A stretch of 12,176 nucleotides of DNA from Ignavibacteria bacterium (lineage in GTDB: Bacteria; Bacteroidota; Ignavibacteria; Ignavibacteriales; Melioribacteraceae), in contig DAIEQT010000509.1 of NCBI GenBank assembly GCA_027347545.1, positions 1-12,176 on the forward strand. Direction: 5' to 3'. A model generated the notes under the pieces. That model made no database searches. It had not been told where the DNA came from and saw nothing but the letters and a program-made list of their open reading frames with translations. Shown one piece after another: positions 6,824-12,176 of the stretch; the first letter of the stretch is position 1, and the number at the start of each line of letters is the position of its first letter. Both the position numbers and the translations under genes were made by a program.

Positions 6824-7819
6824 TTAGAAGTTAATTTTCTGATCGTCGTTTAAATCCTTACCGTAATGCTTTTTGTAAATCTGTAAATACTTCTTATGTA
6901 ATTCCGGCGAAACAACTTTTCCGTTCACTTTCATTTCTGTTTTGGATAAATAAAACTTATCAAGATCATCTTCATCGCTAACAAGTTTATCATTTACCAA
7001 TTCATCTTTAACGTCGTTCAAATATTCTTTCAAAATTTTCATGTCGGCTTTAAGCTTGCTCATGTTAGCTTTAAGTTCTTTCATGCTTTCTTTGAATTCT
7101 TTGCTGTTAACCGAGTTCTTAATTTCTTCAGCCATTTTTTTGCTGTCGAAATGTTTCATCTCTTTGTTAAACTCTTTCATACCAGCTTCAAATTCTTCTT
7201 TCCACTCCTTCATTGATTCTTCAAACTCTTGTTTATCGAATTCGTATTCGCAATCGTCGTCATCTCCATCAACATGAATTGGAGGTATTGGCGGAATAGG
7301 AGGAATGTGTACCGGCGGAACATGAATTGGTGGAATCTTAATAGAATGATGAGCAAAATGTTCTTTTAGATTAGCTTGAACCTCTGCCATAATTTTATGC
7401 ATGTGTGTAGAATCAAACTCCGGAATTGAAATGTTATTCGGGAAATCAAAGTCATAGTCGAAATCAAAATCTTCGTCATGCTTTCTGTCCAATTTGCCAA
7501 GTTTCTGACGAAGCTCAGAAAGCTTATGTTTGTGAGCTTTCATTTCTTCTCTGAATTTTTTCATTCCTTCGCGGTATTCTTTCATGCCGGAATCATATTC
7601 GTTTACGCGACTAGAGATTTTGCTTTCATATTTATCAAAATCTTTCGCATCAACCTTATCGCCGTCAATGTAAAGCTCTTCAAGCTTGCCATTATTTAAC
7701 TTTGCTTTGAAGTGCTTCTCTTCGCCGTTAACATCTTCGGAAAACTTAAAAGTATGTTTTCCTTTTTTGATTGAAGTTGTGTCCGGACTTTCAGATTGAG
7801 CCGATACTGTAATTTCGTT
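6824..7819 (-). pseudogene. In-frame C-terminal continuation of the M56 peptidase, cut off by TGA
   Basis: Directly after the TGA at 7822-7820 the same frame stays open for 331 codons to TAA. The first 78 of these contain no ATG, GTG or TTG, so the only evident independent start is the ATG at 7585, which lies inside what looks like continuous coding sequence. The translation begins N-E-I-T-V-S-A-Q-S and includes E-L-Y-I-D-G-D-K-V (about 34-42), then heptads of the form [FY]xxxMKx starting near residue 74. An Asp/Phe run follows (about 115-127), then a Pro/His stretch with IPPIHVPPVHIPP (about 162-183) and DGDDDD, more Met/aromatic heptads, and a closing M-K-V-N-G-K-V-V-S motif. This would be the periplasmic region after the last membrane helix of the peptidase. 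It is either a nonsense-split single gene or a 253-aa separate ORF from 7585. I favour the split gene. Confidence 0.7.
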
Positions 7820-8920
7820 TCAGGTTAATCCGTAGAAATCTATAATAGATGCTTTGTTAATACCGGCAGTGTTGGAAGAAGCCGGCTTTGATGAGAAAAC
7901 AAGAACAGCCGCTACAATTGCAGACACAAACATGAACGCAGCGAATCTTCCCCCGTACGAGAACTTACTTTTTTCTCCGTTCATTCTTTTTATTCTCCTT
8001 AATAATTGATTGACTTTTCCGCTTGCCGCTAACGCAAGCTCTGGATAATTATGCTGAATTTGTAACAGATTGTAGAGCGCTTTGGAATAAGCGAGAGAAT
8101 TGCCGCAGACGCTGACGGTTATATCGTCGCAGCAGTTTTCCCGTTCTTCACGAATCTGGTTGGATATCCACCACACCGCCGGGTGATAGAAGAATATTGT
8201 TTCAACCAAAGTTTGTATTAGATTTATTACAAAATCATATCTCTTAATGTGAGCAAGCTCGTGTGCTATTAGCGCTTCAACTTGTGTGTAAGGTAAGCCG
8301 TTTATCATTCCAAGAGGAAGAAGAACAATCGGCTTGATGTAGCCAATAGCGAGCGGCACTTTTACATTTATAGATTCAAAAACAGCAACAAACTTTTTAA
8401 TGCCGAGTTTCTTACCAATTTCGCGCGAGCGGTATAACCACTCAATATCAAGCTCATTTATTCCGCGGGTACGTATTTTTTGAACAAACAAAACACTGCC
8501 GATAAATCTTAGCGAGAATAAAAACAATCCGCTTAACCAGAGCATAACAAATAATGGCAAATTTTGGTTAAAGTAAGAGTTAATAGAATCCCAAATAGTT
8601 GTTTCTGATTCTGTGCCGGAAATCGGATTAACAAAAAACTTATCTGCCGCACTTACAAAAGTTGGTTGATCTGCTGGTGCGGCGATTGAAACCGAATTTG
8701 TTTTGTACTCGATTGAAAATGTAACCGCACAGCTGGCAACGAAAAGAATTATCGCTGCGAAGGAAATGATATATCTAAAGTGTGCGCTTTTTTTGCTGCT
8801 TAAAAACAAAATCAAACCAAGCACGAAAGCAATTACGGCTCCTTGCCAGAATGAATGAAAAATCATTCTGCCGAGCGCGTTAACTAATTCTTCCGGTAAG
8901 TATTGATTAAGAAAATTCAT
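7820..8920 (-). CDS. M56 family (BlaR1/MecR1-like) membrane metallopeptidase
   Basis: BlaR1-type proteins sense a periplasmic signal and use a zinc peptidase to inactivate the partner BlaI repressor. Visible features are N-terminal membrane helices at about 28-42, 50-69 and 123-147, the zinc motif H220-E-L-A-H224, the downstream E-x-x-x-N-C-C-D-D motif (about 258-266) supplying the third ligand, and a further membrane helix at about 326-344. The start is ATG at 8920, overlapping the blaI stop by one base (TGATG). A GTG one codon upstream is possible but less likely. The product is 366 aa and stops only 22 residues after the last helix, so it lacks any sensor domain. The same frame continues for 331 codons past the stop. 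No penicillin-binding domain is seen in either part, so a beta-lactam signal should not be assumed. Confidence 0.9.
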   Translation of the reverse strand: MNFLNQYLPEELVNALGRMIFHSFWQGAVIAFVLGLILFLSSKKSAHFRYIISFAAIILFVASCAVTFSIEYKTNSVSIAAPADQPTFVSAADKFFVNPISGTESETTIWDSINSYFNQNLPLFVMLWLSGLFLFSLRFIGSVLFVQKIRTRGINELDIEWLYRSREIGKKLGIKKFVAVFESINVKVPLAIGYIKPIVLLPLGMINGLPYTQVEALIAHELAHIKRYDFVINLIQTLVETIFFYHPAVWWISNQIREERENCCDDITVSVCGNSLAYSKALYNLLQIQHNYPELALAASGKVNQLLRRIKRMNGEKSKFSYGGRFAAFMFVSAIVAAVLVFSSKPASSNTAGINKASIIDFYGLT

Positions 8921-9306
8921 CACTTTCCCTTTTCAATTTCTGTTAGGTAAGCGCGTATTTGTTCTAACTCTTCTTTTGAAGTTTGAGAATTGCCAATTGC
9001 CTGCATTACCAACTTTGCCGCCGAGCCGCTAAAAGCCGACTCAAGAAGTTTATCAACCAAAGCTTTTTGAATATCGCCTTCCTCAATTGCGGCAGAGTAA
9101 ACATGGCTGCGCTCTTCTTCGTTGCGTATAACAAGTTCTTTCTCAAACATTATTTGAAGAAGCTTTAGCGTAGTTGTGTAACCGGTTTCCTTTTTCTCGT
9201 TCAGCTTTTCGTTTACAGCTTTTACGGTTGAAGGTCCCGATTGCCAAAGAATCTGGAGTATTTCAAGCTCGGAATCAGTTGGTTTTAGCAGAGGCTTCTT
9301 AGACAT
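8920..9306 (-). CDS. BlaI/MecI/CopY-family transcriptional repressor
   Basis: This is a 128-aa winged-helix repressor (PF03965 type) that binds DNA as a dimer and is usually inactivated by a co-encoded M56 peptidase. The winged helix covers about residues 8-72: T-D-S-E-L-E-I-L-Q-I-L-W opens helix 1, G-Y-T-T-T-L-K-L-L-Q (42-51) is the recognition-helix type sequence, and R-S-H-V-Y (67-71) is in the wing. The C-terminal half (about 78-126) is the helical dimerisation part with L-L-E-S-A-F-S-G-S. A ribosome binding site AAGGA lies 7 bases before the ATG (plus-strand 9314-9318). The gene overlaps the peptidase gene by one base, so the two are translationally coupled. The palindrome at 9349-9364 is the best autoregulatory operator. 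Which genes outside this pair it controls is unknown. Confidence 0.94.
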   Translation of the reverse strand: MSKKPLLKPTDSELEILQILWQSGPSTVKAVNEKLNEKKETGYTTTLKLLQIMFEKELVIRNEEERSHVYSAAIEEGDIQKALVDKLLESAFSGSAAKLVMQAIGNSQTSKEELEQIRAYLTEIEKGK

Positions 9307-9348
9307 TATAAGTTCCTTATCGTTTACAGTACTTCAGACGGACGGTTA

Positions 9349-9364
9349 TACGAAAAGTTTCGTA
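9349..9364 (-). promoter_or_regulatory. Candidate BlaI-type operator
   Basis: TACGAAAAGTTTCGTA is a perfect palindrome with 7-bp arms and a 2-bp centre, starting 43 bp upstream of the blaI start codon. BlaI-family operators are dyads beginning TACA or similar and usually overlap the promoter of their own operon. On the - strand the palindrome overlaps a TATAAC (plus-strand 9345-9350) that could be a -10 element. The nearby TACAGTA at 9324-9330 could be a second half site. Confidence 0.55.
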
Positions 9365-9454
9365 CAAAGAGAGAAAAATTTTTATTTTTGCTAATTAAAT
9401 AGCACCAGACACATAAATATGCATTATATGATGCGGCTTGTAAATCATTCCTTG

Positions 9455-9485
9455 TTGACAAGAATAAATAGTTTATTTACGTTTG
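9455..9485 (+). promoter_or_regulatory. Bacteroidota-type promoter facing an apparently gene-free stretch
   Basis: TTG (9455-9457, within TTGACA) is followed after 20 bp by TACGTTTG (9478-9485), a full match to TAnnTTTG at close to the usual 19-bp spacing. Transcription would start near 9492 and run into the terminator at 9535-9560. Confidence 0.45.
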
Positions 9486-9491
9486 ACATGT

Positions 9492-9560
9492 GAAATAAAT
9501 ATTTTCTGGATTGGGGTGTCCCCGGTCGGTATTAAGCCAAGACGTTGTTCTTGGCTTTTT
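9492..9560 (+). ncRNA. Possible small RNA of about 70 nt
   Basis: The span between the promoter candidate and the terminator has no ORF with a plausible start. It would contain a small GGGG-TGT-CCCC hairpin (9513-9523) and the 8-bp terminator hairpin. No known RNA family is recognised, and existence rests only on promoter plus terminator signals. Confidence 0.3.
9535..9560 (+). terminator. Strong Rho-independent terminator, + strand
   Basis: AGCCAAGA (9535-9542) pairs perfectly with TCTTGGCT (9549-9556) around CGTTGT, and the final T begins a TTTTT run, then GCTTTT. On the - strand the hairpin lies 8 bp past the DUF3800 stop but is followed by TAATACC, so it is a poor terminator in that direction. 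The U-tract clearly favours + strand transcription. Confidence 0.75.
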
Positions 9561-9564
9561 GCTT

Positions 9565-10299
9565 TTAGGGAAAAATCTTTAATCCGTAACGCTTGTTTGC
9601 TTTTGTATAAAATTTGCTAGACAAAATATCGAAAGCTGGGTTTGCTCGGGTTGGATCAATAATATACCGGGCAATTGGATATGCAATTAAGTCTGCAAGT
9701 TGCAATCCGGCTACATCATCTTTTTTATCAAAAAAACTAATTTCTAATTGATAAGCTGCCAATCTGGATTTATCAACAAATCCAGTTCCCTTTGCGCATA
9801 GTTTCTGAAAGTGCTCATCGAGCTTTTTGTCTTCCTTCCGACCTCTTTTCTCAATTATTATTTTGAGATTTTTACCTGGAAGTTGAACGCTGTCTAAATA
9901 AAAGATGGCTCGTTCAATTAGAAATGATAAGGACACTTCGTAAACATCGTTGCTTAACTTGCCGTATCTCTGAATATATTTTAACTTATTGATAGCAGAG
10001 GCAATAATTTTATAATTAGAGCTGCTAATTAAAGAGTTAACCGAATAGTAAAAATTTTTCTTTATATCTAAATCGAATAGTATCTGAAATTCATGCTGGC
10101 ATTTACGAATATCGCTTGAATGTATAATTACTTTTTTGCTGCCCCAAAATTTTGACTTGATCTCACTTAATTGCTTCTCAATGATTCTATAATCTGTTTC
10201 CAGGACTAATACGCCGCTTAATACAAACACCGGGTATTGCGGGTCAATATTTCCCAACCCATGGTCGCCGCTTTCATCCAAGAACAAATAAAAAGTCAT
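9565..10299 (-). CDS. DUF3800 domain-containing protein
   Basis: The 244-aa product matches DUF3800 by its two end motifs: L-D8-E9-S-G-D12-H near the N-terminus and G-L-Q-L-A-D203-L-I-A-Y near the C-terminus. E150 in I-I-I-E-K-R-G-R sits between them. D8, E150 and D203 are spaced like the acidic residues of an RNase H-like nuclease fold, which is the structural proposal for this family. H60-S-S-D63 may also contribute. DUF3800 genes are commonly found in mobile and defence-rich regions, but the biochemical role is not established. The start ATG overlaps the TGA of a preceding short reading frame (ATGA), and that upstream partner is broken. The gene looks more AT-rich than its neighbours, which fits acquisition by transfer. 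No terminator with a good U-tract follows on this strand. Confidence 0.88.
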   Translation of the reverse strand: MTFYLFLDESGDHGLGNIDPQYPVFVLSGVLVLETDYRIIEKQLSEIKSKFWGSKKVIIHSSDIRKCQHEFQILFDLDIKKNFYYSVNSLISSSNYKIIASAINKLKYIQRYGKLSNDVYEVSLSFLIERAIFYLDSVQLPGKNLKIIIEKRGRKEDKKLDEHFQKLCAKGTGFVDKSRLAAYQLEISFFDKKDDVAGLQLADLIAYPIARYIIDPTRANPAFDILSSKFYTKANKRYGLKIFP

Positions 10300-10564
10300 T
10301 TTTTGTCTTCTACTTTTAAGATTAAGTCTCTATAAATAGCCAAAAAACTTGCTTTGCTTCTGTATGATTTTAGCACTATATCTTGCACCTAGAATCTATG
10401 CTAGAAGTTATTATTATGTCACTAAAACGGGATTCGCCTACGCCAACATTTTGCTCTTGGAATGCGGAAATAAATTTAATATCAGCAGTATCGTTTATGA
10501 TAGATTGGAATGCATTTAATAAAACACCTTGAAAAGTTCTTTCGTTAGCTTTGAATTCTTGCAT
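10296..10564 (-). pseudogene. Broken partner gene upstream of DUF3800
   Basis: The ATG at 10564 opens a 62-codon frame starting M-Q-E-F-K-A-N-E-R-T-F-Q and containing G-E-S-R-F-S-D-I-I-I-T-S, then ends at TAG (10378-10376). In another frame, a 30-codon stretch from 10388 (V-Q-D-I-V-L-K-S-Y-R ... V-E-D-K-K) ends in TGA that overlaps the DUF3800 ATG. The overlap looks like a relic of translational coupling in an intact operon. The first piece resembles the start of a PD-(D/E)XK-like nuclease domain (E...F-S-D-I-I-I), which would need a following E-x-K strand that is absent. The simplest reading is a gene with an internal deletion or frameshift. The two pieces may not come from the same gene, and the first could be a real small protein. 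Confidence 0.45.
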
Positions 10565-10824
10565 GCACAGGATGATATAGTTTTGAGACTAAAATAAGGA
10601 TTGGTAATTCAAATCTAAAGGTCAAAACAATAATATTAGCTGAAAGCACAAGCTCTTTCCAGTATTAAGTAGCTTTAAGGGTTGCAATCTGGCGATTCGA
10701 AAAGAATGATGGATATATTAATTATCAATTTCTTATTTTTCTGCTAAGCTAAAGTGAAACTACATTTTGAAAGCACACTACAAATAGCATTCCTGCATTT
10801 TTACGAATCAACAAGGACACAAAA
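10565..10824. other. Divergent intergenic region, no gene seen
   Basis: This 260-bp AT-rich gap separates the - strand DUF3800 unit from the + strand TonB receptor and should hold promoters for both. The only clear signal is the receptor's ribosome binding site AAGGA (10813-10817). I see no convincing promoter, repeat or RNA gene. Confidence 0.5.
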
Positions 10825-12176
10825 ATGAAAAAACTCTCTACTTTGTTAATGATTGCTTTGCTCTTTTCGGCAAGCTGTTTTGTTACTGCGCAAAATTTCA
10901 AGGTTAGCGGCGTTATAAGCGATGCCTCCAACGGCGAAAAACTAATTGGCGCAACGGTAATGATAAAAGACTTAAACACCGGCGCCACTACAGATCTAAA
11001 TGGCAACTACATTATTGAAGATGTCAAAGAAGGCGTTTATGAAGTTACTGTTACTTACATAGGCTACTCATCAAAGACAAAAAATATTGATGTAGATAAA
11101 AACATTAAGATAGATTTTCTTCTCGAACCAAGCTCTGTTTTGCTAAACGAAACTGTAGTTAAAAGTACAAAAGCCGTTTTGAGAGAAACTCCGGTTGCGT
11201 TTTCTGACGTTAAGGGAGCCGATCTGGAATTCAAACTTGCTTCAAGAGATATACCTCAAGAACTATCAACTACACCAAGCGTTTATTCATCGGCTTCCGG
11301 CGGCGGTGCCGGCGATGCAACTCTCTATGTACGCGGATTTTCTCAGAGAAACGTTGCGGTAATGGTTAACGGTGTTCCAGTGAACGATATGGAAAACAAA
11401 TGGGTTTACTGGTCAAACTGGGCTGGCTTAGGCGATGTTCTCGAAGACTCACAAATTCAAAGAGGTATTGGCGCTTCACCATATTCAACCAATGCAGTTG
11501 GCGGAGTGTTGAACATGACCACAAAGGGAATTGGAAGCGAAGAAGAATTTGCTAAGATTAAAACCGAATATGGTTCGGATAATCTTATCAAAGGGAGTAT
11601 TTCTTTTCACAAAAAGTTTTCTCAAAATTTTGCCGTAACTGCGCTTGTCTCAAGAAAAAATTGGGATGGCTACGCTGTTGGTACTTACAATAAAGAATTC
11701 TCTTATTTCTTTGCAGTTGGCGGAGTGTTTGGAGATCATTCAATCGAGCTGCGTGGTGTTGGCTCTCCGCAAGAACATGGACAAAGACCATTTAGTTATG
11801 CAAGATTAACTGCTGCTGATTGGGAAAAGTATGGACGTGATTTTAACTACGCAATGGGAAGATTACAAGGCGGATGGATTAATGAAACAGTAAATAAATT
11901 TCACAAGCCGCAATTCAATATAGATTGGAACTGGCAGATCAGTCCAAAATCCGTTCTATCAACCGTTGTTTATCATTCGATTGGAAGAGGATACGGCTCA
12001 GGTACGTTGGGACCATTCGCTCCTGCAATAACCAAAACTCAAGACCCGGTTTATCAGAATTACAGAGATTACGATAAAGTCTGGAGTATAAACTCAAAAC
12101 AGGTTGATATTAAATATGATGCAACTAAGCATCGCTCAATTTCAACTGTATTGAGAAACTCGGTTAACAATCATAA
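10825..12176 (+). CDS. TonB-dependent receptor with carboxypeptidase-regulatory-like domain (3' end missing)
   Basis: The frame is open from ATG 10825 to the window edge (450 codons). A signal peptide M-K-K-L-S-T-L-L-M-I-A-L-L ends near T-A-Q23. Residues 26-105 form the CarboxypepD_reg-like beta-sandwich (V-S-G-V-I-S-D ... L-N-G-N-Y ... V-T-Y-I-G-Y). Residues about 120-235 are the TonB plug, with L-Y-V-R170-G-F, V-M-V-N-G-V-P-V-N-D and G-G-V-L-N-M-T-T. The remainder is the beginning of the 22-strand barrel, with aromatic-rich strands and loops. It would import a large ligand across the outer membrane using TonB energy, and the substrate cannot be told. It is not a clear SusC type, since no SusD partner or SusC-type plug motif is visible in the window. 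AAGGA at 10813-10817, 7 bases before ATG, supports the start. Confidence 0.95.
   Translation, partial: MKKLSTLLMIALLFSASCFVTAQNFKVSGVISDASNGEKLIGATVMIKDLNTGATTDLNGNYIIEDVKEGVYEVTVTYIGYSSKTKNIDVDKNIKIDFLLEPSSVLLNETVVKSTKAVLRETPVAFSDVKGADLEFKLASRDIPQELSTTPSVYSSASGGGAGDATLYVRGFSQRNVAVMVNGVPVNDMENKWVYWSNWAGLGDVLEDSQIQRGIGASPYSTNAVGGVLNMTTKGIGSEEEFAKIKTEYGSDNLIKGSISFHKKFSQNFAVTALVSRKNWDGYAVGTYNKEFSYFFAVGGVFGDHSIELRGVGSPQEHGQRPFSYARLTAADWEKYGRDFNYAMGRLQGGWINETVNKFHKPQFNIDWNWQISPKSVLSTVVYHSIGRGYGSGTLGPFAPAITKTQDPVYQNYRDYDKVWSINSKQVDIKYDATKHRSISTVLRNSVNNH

Noticed and set aside
7041..7277. + strand 78-codon frame rich in Ser/Leu opposite the M56 continuation
   Set aside because: It is the complement of the Lys/Glu/Met heptads; low-complexity Ser/Leu composition is what that complement must give.
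7820..7822. TGA read as selenocysteine or as a sense codon in an alternative code
   Set aside because: TGA clearly terminates yebC and blaI here, there is no catalytic context that would need selenocysteine, and no obvious SECIS-like structure was noticed. A plain nonsense change is simpler.
10749..11006. - strand 85-codon frame over the TonB receptor start
   Set aside because: It is antisense to the signal peptide and regulatory domain of a clear receptor gene.
1..12176. CRISPR array or transposase
   Set aside because: No evenly spaced direct repeats with unique spacers and no transposase or integrase motif were seen anywhere.

Overview
The window looks like a chromosomal segment from an AT-rich, Gram-negative bacterium of the Bacteroidota/Ignavibacteria/Chlorobi grouping. 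Support for this is a TonB-dependent receptor with an N-terminal carboxypeptidase-regulatory-like domain, a signal-peptide beta-barrel protein ending in Phe, a BlaI/M56 pair, weak Shine-Dalgarno sites, and one good match to the TAnnTTTG promoter type. The assignment is by resemblance only. TGA is used as a normal stop (for example in yebC and blaI), so the genetic code appears standard.

Layout. Positions 191-1333 (+) encode an AI-2E family membrane permease. A class A RNase P RNA (about 1450-1857, +) follows, and 24 bp later comes recJ (1882-3612, +). yebC (3622-4347) and ruvC (4456-4992) continue on the same strand. After a repeat-bearing gap come a beta-barrel outer membrane protein (5318-6037) and ruvA (6149-6742). 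This + strand block is therefore mostly RNA processing and recombination/repair, with one envelope gene wedged between the two ruv genes. Inverted-repeat elements sit at 4378-4450, 5072-5194, 6053-6103 and 6731-6820; two of them touch ruv genes directly (the ruvC leader and the ruvA C-terminus).

From 6824 to 9306 the genes are on the - strand: a BlaI-type repressor overlaps by one base an M56 (BlaR1/MecR1-like) membrane metallopeptidase. The peptidase frame meets a TGA at 7820-7822 and then stays open in the same frame for 331 more codons, encoding a large, odd, periplasm-type region with aromatic/Met heptads, an Asp-Phe run and a Pro/His stretch. The pair is probably a protease-sensor/repressor switch whose sensor has been severed. 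A perfect 7+2+7 palindrome upstream of blaI is the best operator candidate.

Positions 9365-10824 form an accessory-looking stretch: a + strand promoter candidate and a strong + strand terminator with no gene between them (possible small RNA), a DUF3800 gene on the - strand, and upstream of it a broken partner gene whose surviving tail still overlaps the DUF3800 start as ATGA. The window ends inside a TonB-dependent receptor (10825 onward, +).

The strongest items for follow-up are the in-frame TGA in the M56 gene, the unexplained + strand transcription unit at 9455-9560, the decayed operon around DUF3800, and the repeat elements that contribute ends of ruv genes. I did not find an unmistakable new multi-gene system.
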